The translations under genes were made by a program, and so were the position numbers. Of a stretch of 64,000 bases of DNA, positions 53,845 to 64,000 are shown piece by piece. This DNA comes from Mytilus californianus (lineage: Eukaryota > Mollusca > Bivalvia > Mytilida > Mytilidae). Under the pieces are notes generated by a model, which saw nothing but the letters and a program-made list of their open reading frames with translations, was not told the DNA's origin and searched no databases. The DNA is taken from assembly GCF_021869535.1 (NCBI RefSeq), contig NW_026262701.1:511501-575500 (forward strand), written 5' to 3'. Numbering within the stretch: position 1 is the stretch's first letter; each line of letters starts with the position of its first letter.

Positions 53845-56800
53845 TATAATAATATTCTCCTCTGCTGATGTTATCATATTGTCCTCTGTGACGACGATAT
53901 TCTCCTCTGCTGATGTTATCATATTGTCCTCTGTGACGACAATATTCTCCTCTGCTGATGTTATCATATTGTCCTCTGTGACGACAACACCGATATTCTC
54001 CTCTGCTGATGTTATCATATTGTCCTCTGTGACGACGATATTCTTCTCTGTTGATGCTATCATATTGTCCACTGTGACGACGATACCGATATTCTTCTTT
54101 GTTGATGCTATCATATTGTCCTCTGTGACGACAATATTCTCCTCTGCTGATGTTATCATATTGTCCTCTGTGACAACGATATTCTTCTCTGTTGATGCTA
54201 TCATATTGTCCTCTGTGACTACGATACCGATATTCTTCTTTGTTGATGCTATCATATTGTCCTCTGTGACGACGATATTCTCCTCTGTTGATGTTATCAT
54301 ATTGTCCTCTGTGACAAGGATATTCTCCTCTGTTGATGCTATCATATTGTCCTCTGTGACAAGGATATTCTCCTCTGTTGATGTTATCATATTGTCCTCT
54401 GTGACAAGGATATTCTCCTCTGCTGATGTTATCATATTGTCCTCTGTGACGACAACACCGATATTCTCCTCTGCTGATGTTATCATATTGTCCTCTGTGA
54501 CGACGATATTCTCCTCTGCTGATATTATCATATTGTCCTCTGTGACGACGATATTCTTCTCTGTTGATGCTATCATATAGTCCTCTGTGAGGACGATATT
54601 TTCCTCTGCTGATGTTATCATAATGTCCTCTGTGACGACAATACCGATATTCTCCTCTGTGATGACGATATTCTCCTCTGCTGATGTTATCATATTGTCC
54701 TCTGTGACGACGATATTCTTCTCTGGTGATGCTATCATATAGTCCTCTGTGAGGACGATATTCTCCTCTGCTGATGTTATCATATTGTCCTCTGTGACGA
54801 CGATATTCTCCTCTGCTGATGTTATCATATTGTCCTCTGTGACGACGATATTCTTCTCTGTTGATGCTATCATATTGTCCTCTGTGACGACGATACCGAT
54901 ATTCTTCTTTGTTGATGCTGTCATATTGTCCTCTGTGACAACAATATTCTCCTCTGCTGATGTTATCATATTGTCCTCTGTGACGACGATATTCTTCTCT
55001 GTTGATGCTATCATATTGTCCTCTGTGACGACGATACCGATATTCTTCTTTGTTGATGGTATCATATTGTCCTCTGTGACGACAATATTCTCCTCTGCTG
55101 ATGTTATCATATTGTCCTCTGTGACGACGATATTCTTCTCTGTTGATGCTATCATATTGTCCACTGTGACTACGATACCGATATTCTTCTTTGTTGATGC
55201 TATCATATTGTCCTCTGTGACGACGATATTCTCCTCTGTTGATGTTATCATATTGTCCTCTGTGACAAGGATATTCTCCTCTGTTGATGCTATCATATTG
55301 TCCTCTGTGACAAGGATATTCTCCTCTGTTGATGTTATCATATTGTCCTCTGTGACAAAGATATTCTCCTCTGTTGATGCTATCATATTGTCCTCTGTGA
55401 CAAGGATATTCTCCTCTGTTGATGCTATCATATTGTCCTCTGTGACGACGATATTCTCCTCTGTTGATGTTATCATATTGTCCTCTGTGACAAGGATATT
55501 CTCCTCTGTTGATGCTATCATATTGTCCTCTGTGACAAGGATATTCTCCTCTGTTGATGTTATCATATTGTCCTCTGTGACGACGATATTCTCCTCTGTT
55601 GATGCTATCATATTGTCCTCTGTGACGACGATACCGATATTCTTCTTTGTTGATGCTATCATATTGTCCTCTGTGACGACAATATTCTCCTCTGCTGATG
55701 TTATCATATTGTCCTCTGTGACGACGATATTCCTCTCTGTTGATGCTATCATATTGTCCACTGTGACGACGATACCGATATTCTTCTTTGTTGATGCTAT
55801 CATATTGTCCTCTGTGACGACAATATTCTCCTCTGCTGATGTTATCATATTGTCCTCTGTGACAACGATATTCTTCTCTGTTGATGCTATCATATTGTCC
55901 TCTGTGACTACGATACCGATATTCTTCTTTGTTGATGCTATCATATTGTCCTCTGTGACGACGATATTCTCCTCTGTTGATGTTATCATATTGTCCTCTG
56001 TGACAAGGATATTCTCCTCTGTTGATGCTATCATATTGTCCTCTGTGACAAGGATATTCTCCTCTGTTGATGTTATCATATTGTCCTCTGTGACGACGAT
56101 ATTCTCCTCTGTTGATGCTATCATATTGTCCTCTGTGACAAAGATATTCTCCTCTGTTGATGCTATCATATTGTCCTCTGTGACAAGGATATTCTCCTCT
56201 GTTGATTCGATCATATTGTCCTCTGTGACGACGATATTCTCCTCTGTTGATGCTATTATATTGTCCTCTGTGACCAGGATATTCTCCTCTGTTGATGTTA
56301 TCATATTGTCCTCTGTGACGACGATATTCTCCTCTGTTGATGCTATCATATTGTCCTCTGTGACGACGATATTCTCCTCTGCTGATGCTATCATATTGTC
56401 CTCTGTGACAAGGATATTCTCCTCTGTTGATGCTATCATATTGTCCTCTGTAACAAGGATATTCTCCTCTGTTGATGTTATCATATTGTCCTCTGTGACA
56501 AGGATATTCTCCTCTGTTGATGCTATCATATTGTCCTCTGTGACGACGATATTCTCCTCTGTTGATGTTATCATATTGTCCTCTGTGACAAGGATATTCT
56601 CCTCTGTTGATGTTATCATATTGTCCTCTGTGACGATGATATTCTCCTCTGTTGATGCTATCATATTGTCCTCTGTGACAGGGATATTCTCCTCTGTTGA
56701 TGCTATCATATTGTCCTCTGTGGCGACGATATTCTCCTCTGTTGATGTTATCATATTGTCCTCTGTGACGACGATATTCTCCTCTGTTGATGTTATCATA

Positions 56801-58135
56801 TTGTCCTCTGTGACAAGGATATTCTCCTCTGTTGATGTTATCATATTGTCCTCTGTGACGACGATATTCTCCTCTGTTGATGTTATCATATTGTCCTCTG
56901 TGACGACGATATTCTCCTCTGTTGATGCTATCATATTGTCCTCTGTGACGACGATATTCTCCTCTGTTGGTGCTATCATATTGTCCTCTGTGACAAGGAT
57001 ATTCTCCTCTGTTGGTGCTATCATATTGTCCTCTGTGACAAGGATATTCATCTCTGTTGATGCTATCATATTGTCCTCTGTGACGACTATATTCTCCTCT
57101 GTTGATGTTATCATATTGTCCTCTGTGACAAGGATATTCTCCTCTGTTGATGCTATTATATTGTCCTCTGTGACATGGATATTCTCCTCTGTTGATGCCA
57201 TCATATTGTCCTCTGTGACATGGATATTCTCCTCTGTTGATGCTATCATAATGTCCTCTGTGACAAGGATATTCTCCTCTGTTGATGCTATCATATTGTC
57301 CTCTGTGACAAGGATATTCTCCTCTGTTGATGCTATCATATTGTCCTCTGTGACAAGGATATTCTCCTCTGTTGATGTTATCATATTGTCCTCTGTGACG
57401 ACGATATTCTCCTCTGTTGATGTTATCATATTGTCCTCTGTGACGACGATATTCTCTTCTGTTGATGCTATCATATTGTCCTCTGTGACAAGGATATTCT
57501 CCTCTGTTGATGCTATCATGTTGTCCTCTGTGACAAGGATATTCTTCTCTGGTGATGCTATCATATAGTCCTCTGTGAGGACGATATTCTCCTCTGCTGA
57601 TGTAATCATATTGTCCTCTGTGACGACGATATTCTCCTCTGCTGATGTTATCATATTGTCCTCTGTGATGACGATATTCTCCTCTGCTGATGTTATCATA
57701 TTGTCCTCTGTGACGACGATATTCTCCTCTGCTGATGTTATCATATTGTCCCCTGTGACGACAATATTCTCCTCTGCTGATGTTATCATGTTGTCCCCTG
57801 TGACGACGATATTCTCCTCTGTTGATGTTTTCATATTGTCCTCTGTGACGACCATATTCTCCTCTGTTGATGCTATCATATTGTCCTCTGTGACAATGAT
57901 ATTCTCCTCTGCTGATGTTATCATATTGTCCTCTGTGACGACGATATTCTTCTCTGTTGATGCTATCATATAGTCCTCTGTGAGGACGATATTCTCCTCT
58001 GCTGATGTAATCATATTGTCCTCTGTGACGACGATATTCTCCTCTGTTGATGCTATCATATAGTCCTCTGTGACGACGATATTCTCCTCTGTTGATGCTA
58101 TCATATTGTCCACTGTGACGACAATATTCTCCTCC
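53845..58135 (-). repeat. 4.3-kb minisatellite, 45/51-bp unit, open as one long antisense frame
   Basis: About 94 units of GATATTCTCCTCTGCTGATG followed by TTATCATATTGTCCTCTGTG and ACGAC. The minus strand from 58113 to 53830 is a single open frame of 1,426 codons made of EENIVVTEDNMITSA repeats. Units with KKNIGIVVTEDN are 6 bp longer, so all length changes keep the frame. No ATG opens the frame: position 58113 is GTG, and the first ATG is three codons on. The plus strand is also largely open (IFSSVDVIILSSVTR) but is cut by TAG wherever TTG became TAG. I recognise no family. It lies in PDPR-like intron 8 with no sign of promoter or splice sites. Confidence 0.93.
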
Positions 58136-58400
58136 CTTGTAGTTAATGTGACAGTGTCAAAGGCTTTGATCTCAGATATCCTACCAAATTTATGTTAACA
58201 TGTATTTGGCGATCATTGATAATGCTTTCAATCTCTGCAAGAACTGTTTGTAACAAATCCTTATTAACTTGGGATCTTCTTAGGACTTTTTTCAGTGTTG
58301 TCTTTGTTATTCTTATCAGTCTATCCCTTCACTCACCATACCACGGTTCTGCTCTTGGGTTGAATTTCCAGTTGATTTGAATGTTCAGTTTCCAAGGAAT
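58130..58400 (-). pseudogene. BEL/Pao-type integrase relic
   Basis: The minus strand reads NIQINWKFNPRAEPWYGE, a TGA stop, RDRLIRITKTTLKKVLRR, LLQTVLAEIESIINDRQIH, then SKPLTLSH, a TAA and LQGRRI. This follows the C-terminal integrase region of BEL/Pao LTR retrotransposons (WKFNP-APWYGG-WERLI, LxTVxxEIExILNxRPLT, EPLTPSHLLxGRRI). Stops and the lack of the rest of the element show it is dead. The large minisatellite begins exactly at its GRRI segment. Confidence 0.85.
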
Positions 58401-58519
58401 TTGGAATTCCTCATAAACCAAGGTGGGGGTACAGTAAGTAAAAGAGTTAAAATTAGATATAAATGTGAGGATCTGATGTCATTTAGTATTATGTGAATGC
58501 TTTCTTTTTCTGTTTTTAG

Positions 58520-58644
58520 AAATATTACTTGATGCTATTTTGAATCGTATGCCTGCAGTAGAAACAGCTGAAGTACGTCAGTTTGTCAACGGACCAGAAA
58601 GTTTTACTCCTGATGGTAGCTGGATTCTTGGGGAATCTGCTGAG
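58520..58644 (+). CDS. PDPR: PDPR-like exon 9
   Basis: 125 bases between acceptor TGTTTTTAG|AAATAT and donor GAG|GTATGT. It encodes ILLDAILNRMPAVETAEV, then FVNGPESFTPDGSWILGE. NGPESFTPD is strongly conserved in PDPR, DMGDH and SARDH (human PDPR: NCPETFTPDMRCIMGE). Confidence 0.94.
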
Positions 58645-58720
58645 GTATGTATCCCTGGAAACAGCTAAAGTCTGTCAGTTTGTCAATCAGAGAGTTTAAC
58701 TTCTGATTCTAGGGGAATCT
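58645..58720 (+). repeat. Single decayed copy of exon 9 end
   Basis: After the donor, GGAAACAGCTAAAGTCTGTC, AGTTTGTCAATCAGAGAG and GGGGAATCTGCAAAAATGTA repeat exon 9 text (GAAACAGCTGAAGTACGTC, AGTTTGTCAACGGACCAGAA, GGGGAATCTGCTGAGGTATG) with a deletion in the middle. The copied donor is ruined. Confidence 0.85.
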
Positions 58721-58794
58721 GCAAAAATGTATTTCTGTAGATACTAAGACTGATTTGGTGATATTGTATGGTTGAGTTATTGTCTCATAAACCT

Positions 58795-58981
58795 TTATAG
58801 TACTTTGTAGCCACATGGGTGTGAGGGTGTCATATCAGCAATCTTTTTTTACCATCCTGTTTGATAATTTTCTATTTATGTTATTCCAGATTGATTAATT
58901 CTTTGTAGCCACATGAATGTTGTATCAGAAACCTGTTCATGAGAATCATGTTTTAATATTTTTATATCCATGTAATTCCAG
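58795..58981 (+). repeat. Two decayed copies of the exon 10 acceptor edge
   Basis: TTTATAGTACTTTGTAGCCA, CATGGGTGTG and TTATTCCAGATTGATTAATT, CTTTGTAGCCACATGAATG precede the true AATTCCAGATTGGTAAATAC, TTTGTAGCTGCAGGAATG. The nearer copy retains a CCAG acceptor. Confidence 0.85.
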
Positions 58982-59174
58982 ATTGGTAAATACTTTGTAG
59001 CTGCAGGAATGTCCTCAACTGGTGTTGTAGCATCTGGTGGTGTGGGAAAACAAATTGCTGGGTGGATAATTGATGGAGAGCCAAGCATTAATTTAGAAGC
59101 TCATGACATTCTACGATTTGTACCATTTCATAACAACAGGCGGTTTCTCAGGGAGAGAGTTAAAGAATCATTAG
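58982..59174 (+). CDS. PDPR: PDPR-like exon 10
   Basis: 193 bases between acceptor AATTCCAG|ATTGGT and donor TTAG|GTTTGT. It encodes KYFVAAGMSSTGVVASGGVG, KQIAGWIIDGEPS, and NNRRFLRERVKESL. This is the end of the FAD domain (human GYFVLAGMNSAGLSFGGGAG, YLAEWMVHGYPS) and the beginning of the central domain. Confidence 0.94.
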
Positions 59175-60398
59175 GTTTGTACATCACATGAGGAAGTTAA
59201 AGGATATTTATACCTAGCACTAACCAAGTTCAGTAGGGTAGGAATCCATTTGTCTGTATTTAATATGTGCAAGTAGTTTCCTGTTCAGAACATTGAAATG
59301 TCTGGAAGGATGTTAATGATACTTGGTATTAATGAGACGATGTGTGACAAATAAGGTTGCAATGTCTGTCTCCAAGGTCAAGGTCACAACTTAGTTCAAC
59401 TTACAAAGTCTATATTCACATACACAAAGACATGTTAGATGCCAATATATACCTTTAAGGATGTTAAATAATGATACTTATTATTATGTAAATTGCAAAT
59501 TAGTTGTAGAGTCTGTCTGAAAGGTCAAGGTCACAAACACAGTTTCAGTTATATATTTGCTTCTGATATTATTGTTACCCACAACAGAGGGTGTGAATAA
59601 ATTGGATGATCTGCCTGCAAGGTCCAAGTAAAAGATGAAAAACGTGGCAGGGTATCATTTTACTGGCTGACCCTCTAGTTTATATAAACTGTCATTGTAT
59701 ATCTTCTATTTCCCCTTACTAACAATAATGGAAAGTACATAGTATTTATTATGTCTCTAGTCTCTTTTCTATTCAAAAGATAACTTCAATCCACATTTAC
59801 TTCATAAATTTCTGAAAAGATCTCTGCAAAAATTATATCTTACCTGTGATGAAATTTTGCAGATGGGGAGATACTTTTCTGAGAGAAATTAACAATTTGC
59901 CAATCACCTCAATATTTTATCCCTTTTCTGCCTTATATGACAAAAATTGTTGGTCAGGTAAAGGAAAATATGTTAGGGTCATTATGTATTTTTTGCAGTA
60001 GTGTTTGCCTATTTGACAAATCTCATGTAATCTTGAAATTTCGCACTCCAGTGATTATCAGTTTTTTCTGCATACTGATGTAACCAAACGATGGTCTAAG
60101 GGTTTAAGATTTTTAATACACTAATATATTAAAATATCAAACACTGTTATAAAATTAATTTTTAACAATCCTATAATATTAAAATATCCTAAACTCTGCC
60201 ACAAACTCCCCTTGATGTAAAATGTCGCCCTTGTCATTTACATGAGGGAACATTCTGTGCAACCCAGCATTTGAGTTTTTGATCTATTTTTTTAAGAGAT
60301 GATGTAATGATAAATGGCAGAAGGATGACAGAAAACATATAGTACTAATTGTGGTCTATAAATAGTGAATGAGAATTAAATGTGATGTTGTTTTACAG
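59175..60398. other. Intron 10, no recognisable feature
   Basis: AT-rich with a loosely repeated AAGGTCAAGGTCACAA string near 59383 and 59521. Nothing else is supported. Confidence 0.45.
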
Positions 60399-60551
60399 GA
60401 ATGTACAGGATGAAATATCCAGGACAGCAATGGAAAACGGGACGTAACTTACGTACATCACCACTATATACTCGACTTAAGGCTGAGGGTGCATGCTTTG
60501 GTGAAACTAATGCATATGAAAGACCCATGTATTTCTCTGATATAGCTGATA
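60399..60551 (+). CDS. PDPR: PDPR-like exon 11
   Basis: 153 bases between acceptor TTTTACAG|GAATGT and donor GATA|GTAAGT. It encodes MYRMKYPGQQWKTGRNLRTS, PLYTRLKAEGACFGE and AYERPMYFSDIAD. TGRNLRTSPLYxRLxAxGA and ERPxYF are the best support for PDPR over DMGDH or SARDH. Confidence 0.94.
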
Positions 60552-60724
60552 GTAAGTTGGGTTGTTTTTATTTTGAATTTTTTTTTAGGCTAGGTGAATG
60601 ATTAAGGGCTGGTGCTAGGGATAGTTTTAGTAATCAATGTTAAACAGGGATGTAGAAATGTCATGCCTGACTTGAACAGATTGTCCCAAAGTCTTCTGTA
60701 CAATAAATATGTTCCAACAGTAAG

Positions 60725-61050
60725 TAATTTTTGTAATAGCATAACCAGAAGGGACAAATCATTTCTGTAATAGCACAACCAGAAGGGACAAATCATTTCT
60801 GTAATAGCACAACCAGAAGGGACAAATCATTTCTGTAATAGCACAACCAGAAGGGACAAATCATTTCTGTAATAGCACAACCAGAAGGGACAAATCATTT
60901 CTGTAATAGCACAACCAGAAGGGACAAATCATTTCTGTAATAGCACAACCAGTAGGGACAAATCATTTCTGTAATAGCACAACCAGAAGGGACAAATCAT
61001 TTCTGTAATAGCACAACCAGAAGGGACAAATCATTTCTGTAATAGCACAA
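60725..61050. repeat. 34-bp minisatellite, intron 11
   Basis: About ten nearly identical copies of TTTCTGTAATAGCACAACCA followed by GAAGGGACAAATCA. One copy has CAGTAGGG. Confidence 0.96.
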
Positions 61051-61204
61051 CAAATAATTTCCAGGAAAGTAGAATTTTGCATAGTACTTGTCCTTGGACA
61101 AAATATATTATTGGTATTTCAATAGCCCTGTTTATAGTCTAGATTAATGACTGAAAGCTGATGGAGAATGTTATCTTGAAATTAGGAACAGTTTTGTTTA
61201 TAAA

Positions 61205-62790
61205 ATTTTATCTGGCAGGTTATATTGTGTGTATCTAAAGCTGCTGGGCATGCAGTGAGATTGATAGACCTCCAAGGCATGTTATATTGTGTGTGTCTAA
61301 AGCAGGAACTGCTGGGAATGCAGTGAGATTGATGGACCTCCAAGGCATGGTATATTGTGTGTATCTAAAGCAGGAACTGCTGGGCATGCAGTGAGATTGA
61401 TAAACCTCCAAGGCATGTTATATTGTGTGTATCTAAAGCAGGAACTGCTGGGCATGCATTGAGATTGATAGACCTCCATGGCATGTTATATTGTGTGTAT
61501 CTAAAGCAGGAACTACTGGGCATGCAGTGAGATTGATAGACCTCCATGGCATGTTATATTGTGTGTATCTAAAGCAGGAACTGTTGGGCATGCAGTGAGA
61601 TTGATAAACCTCCAAGGCATGTTATATTGTGTGTATCTAAAGCAGGAACTGTTGGGCATGCAGTGAGATTGATAGACCTCCAAGGCATGTTATTTTGTGT
61701 GTATCTAAAGCAGGAACTGCTGGGCATGCAGTGAGATTGATAGACCTCCATGGCATGTTATATTGTGTGTATCTAAAGCAGGAACTGCTGGGCATGCAGT
61801 GAGATTGATAGACCTCCAAGGCATGTTATATTGTGTGTATCTAAAGCAGGAACTGTTGGGCATGCAGTGAGATTGATAAACCTCCAAGGCATGTTATATT
61901 GTGTGTATCTAAAGCAGGAACTGTTGGGCATGCAGTGAGATTGATAGACCTCCAAGGCATGTTATTTTGTGTGTATCTAAAGCAGGAACTGCTGGGCATG
62001 CAGTGAGATTGATAGACCTCCATGGCATGTTATATTGTGTGTATCTAAAGCAGGAACTGTTGGGCATGCAGTGAGATTGATAGATCTCCAAGGCATGATA
62101 TATTGTGTGTATCTAAAGCAGGAACTGCTGGGCATGCAGTGAGATTGATAGATCTCCAAGGCATGTTATATTGTGTGTATCTAAAGCAGGAACTGCTGGG
62201 CATGCAGTGAGATTGATAGATCTCCAAGGCATGTTATATTGTGTGTATCTAAAGCAGGAACTGCTGGGCATGCAGTGATATTGATAGACCTCCAAGGCAT
62301 GTTATATTGTGTGTATCTAAAGCAGGAACTGCTGGGCATGCAGTGATATTGATAGACCTCCAAGGCATGTTATATTGTGTGTATCTAAAGCAGGAACTGC
62401 TGGGCATGCAGTGAGATTGATAGACCTCCAAGGCATGTTATATTGTGTGTATCTAAAGCAGGAACTGCTGGGCATGCATTGAGATTGATAGACCTCCAAG
62501 GCATGTTATATTGTGTGTATCTAAAGCAGGAACTGCTGGGCATGCAGTGAGATTGATAGACCTCCAAGGCATGTTATATTGTGTGTATCTAAAGCAGGAA
62601 CTGCTGGGCATGCAGTGAGATTGATAAACCTCCAAGGCATGTTATATTGTGTGTATCTAAAGCAGGAACTGCTGGGCATGCAGTGAGATTGATAGACCTC
62701 CAAGGCATGTTATATTGTGTTTATTTAAAGCAGGAACTGCTGGGCATGCATTGAGATTGATAGACCTCCATGGCATGTTACTGTTTGTGA
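61205..62790. repeat. 68-bp minisatellite, intron 11, probably derived from the exon 12 edge
   Basis: About 23 copies of GGAACTGCTGGGCATGCAGT followed by GAGATTGATAGACCTCCAAG and GCATGTTATATTGTGTGTAT, CTAAAGCA. Laid against the 97-bp unit at 63613-64000 (GAAGAACAATGGGGCATACA, GGTAAACCTATCTGACATGT, GTTTGTGTCAGTATTTCAG), the order of motifs corresponds. This suggests a common origin. The chain of 60-codon minus-strand frames over it is an artefact of the period. Confidence 0.9.
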
Positions 62791-63240
62791 AAGTATTTCA
62801 GGATTTGTTCTTGAACCTGTTCTGGAACAGCTTGAAATACATAACAATACCTAAAGTTAACCTAGCTGGCATGTCACTGCTTTTGTCCGTATTCAGTACT
62901 TTGATCTACTTAATCTTCTGGAGCACCTGAGATCACCGCAGGTTTTTGGTGGGATTTGTGTTGCTCAGTCTTTTGCATTCTATGTTGTGTTTTTTTTAAC
63001 TGTTGTTTGTCTTTTCATTGTATTTTTTGTGTTTTGCCATGGTGTTGTCAGTTTGTCTTATGAGTTTGAATGTCCCTTTGGTGCCTCTATTTTAATTATT
63101 TTTCGGGCCAGGAATAAGCAGGTATGGGTATATATGGGAAACTAGAATGTCACTGTTTGTTGAAGCTTGGAACTTTGAATGTTTCCTCTGGTAAACCTGT
63201 CTGGAATCTTACAGTTTGTGTTAGTTTTTCAGTACTGTGA
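62791..63240. repeat. Decayed copies of the exon 12 flank
   Basis: GGCATGTCACTGCTTTTGTC, GGTAAACCTGTCTGGAATC and GTTTGTGTTAGTTTTTCAGT are diverged forms of GGTAAACCTATCTGACATG and GTTTGTGTCAGTATTTCAGT. A CATGGTGTTGTCAGTTTGTC part resembles another dispersed repeat. Confidence 0.55.
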
Positions 63241-63249
63241 TTATTGTTG

Positions 63250-63535
63250 GTGTCAGAAAAGTCTGATTGATTGATGTTTGCTTTACATGAGAAAAGTCTG
63301 ATTGATTGACTGATGTTTGCTTTACATGAGAAAAGTCTGATTGATTGATTGATGTTTGCTTTACATGAGAAAAGTTTGATCGATTGATTGATGTTTGTTT
63401 TACATGAGAAAAGTCTGATTGATTGATTGATTGATGTTTGCTTTACATGAGAAAAGTCTGATTGATTGATTGATGTTTGCTTTACATGAGAAAAGTCTGA
63501 TTGATTGATGTTTGCTTTACATGAGAAAAGTCTGG
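63250..63535. repeat. Minisatellite, unit about 36-44 bp with GATT run
   Basis: Seven copies of GTTTGCTTTACATGAGAAAA then GTCTGATTGATTGATTGAT, differing in the number of GATT/GATTGA units. Confidence 0.93.
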
Positions 63536-63612
63536 GATTCAGATTAGTTTGGTTCACCTATATGGTATGTCACTGTTTGTGTCAGTATTTCAGTACTCTA
63601 ATTATATTTCAG

Positions 63613-64000
63613 GTGAAGAACAATGGGGCATACAGAAGGGTACATTTGGTAAACCTATCTGACATGTCACTGTTTGTGTCAGTATTTCAGTACTCGTATT
63701 ATTTTTCAGTTGAAGAACAATGGGGCATACAGAAGGGTACATTTGGTAAACCTATCTGATATGTCACTGTTTGTGTCAGTATTTCAGTACTCATATTATT
63801 TTTCAGGTGAAGAACAATGGGGCATACAGAAGGGTACATTTGGTAAACCTATCTGACATTTCACTGTTTGTGTCAGTATTTCAGTACTCTAATTATTTTT
63901 CAGGAGAAGAACAATGGGGCATACAGAAGGGTACATTTGGTTCACCTATCTGACATGTCACTGTTTGTGTCAGTATTTCAGTACTCGTATTATTTTTCAG
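63613..64000 (+). repeat. Exon-edge array: four 97-bp copies of the exon 12 acceptor edge
   Basis: Copies start after AG at 63613, 63710, 63807 and 63904, and a fifth acceptor (TTATTTTTCAG) ends at 64000. Each reads GTGAAGAACAATGGGGCATA then CAGAAGGGTACATTTGG (first bases vary: GTG, TTG, GTG, GAG). With the single base left by exon 11 this gives SEEQWGIQKGTFGKP, in correct phase for the protein. After that the copies run into a stop (ATCTGAC). The authentic exon probably starts at or after 64001. Confidence 0.9.

Larger units (their letters stand above)
35249..64000 (+). other. PDPR: PDPR-like gene span, partial (exons 1-11 and copies of exon 12 start)
   Basis: A mitochondrial FAD-dependent oxidoreductase of the DAO/FAO-central-domain family. 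The eleven exons (248, 131, 82, 82, 82, 122, 115, 153, 125, 193 and 153 bases) splice in consistent phase to 1486 bases, about 495 residues. The remaining C-terminal folate-binding aminomethyltransferase-like domain must lie beyond the window. Assignment to PDPR rests on remembered PDPR text such as EDWDHF, TGRQLRTSPLYDRL and FERPKYF, matched here by EDWDHF, TGRNLRTSPLYTRL and YERPMYF. Sarcosine and dimethylglycine dehydrogenase are the alternatives. Unlike human PDPR, this protein keeps the histidine at the FAD-linking position. Confidence 0.85.

Noticed and set aside
54749-57568. 939-codon plus-strand open frame (IFSSVDVIILSSVTR repeats)
   Set aside because: It is the complement of the 45-bp minisatellite. 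Its flanking plus-strand frames are cut by TAG in several units, and its hydrophobic-serine repeat looks like a by-product of the antisense frame.
61297-62703. Chain of overlapping 60-codon minus-strand frames (MEVYQSHCMPSSSCFRYTQ)
   Set aside because: The 68-bp period is not a multiple of three, so every unit restarts the same short frame. No single protein can be made from it.

Overview
The window is AT-rich eukaryotic nuclear DNA: spliced genes with long introns, dense minisatellites and many small transposon relics. Several dispersed repeats (an AGCTCACCTGGCCCAAAGGG family, a CCCCCGCCGTAGCGGAGG family, a family with GCGGTCGTA at its ends, and a family containing GAGTTGTCTCATTGGCA) are ones I associate with marine bivalves, especially mussels. 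A mytilid-like mollusc is therefore the best guess. That rests on repeat recognition and was not checked by search.

Two protein genes can be assembled exon by exon. On the minus strand, 22865 down to 8000, lies a complete eight-exon gene for RNase P/MRP subunit p40 (RPP40). All splice phases agree and the product is 363 aa. On the plus strand, from 35249 past the right edge, lie the first eleven coding exons (about 495 codons) of a mitochondrial FAD-dependent oxidoreductase of the PDPR/DMGDH/SARDH family. It is closest to PDPR (pyruvate dehydrogenase phosphatase regulatory subunit) by motif comparison from memory. The 12.4 kb between the two start codons is filled with LINE, SINE, MITE and Penelope-like relics and holds no gene I can support.

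Layout: 1-7980, repeats only; 7985-22865, RPP40 with introns carrying minisatellites, TIR elements and a MITE with a perfect 9-bp target duplication; 22866-35075, nested transposon relics and a GCTA-rich minisatellite; 35076-64000, the PDPR-like gene. Its introns hold two copies of a 1-2.5 kb repeat family, a TA-flanked MITE, a BEL/Pao integrase relic and a 4.3-kb 45-bp minisatellite that is open as one 1,426-codon frame on the antisense strand.

The most unusual feature is a locus-wide pattern. Many exons are bordered in the adjoining intron by tandem copies of their own exon-intron boundary: PDPR-like exons 1, 2, 3 (both sides), 5, 7, 8, 9, 10 and the expected exon 12, and RPP40 exon 3. The copies carry the end of the coding sequence plus a working-looking GT donor or AG acceptor. 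Every tandem copy of the exon 8 start carries the same in-frame TAA, whereas the functional exon has CGA. I know of no named element type or system that describes this.
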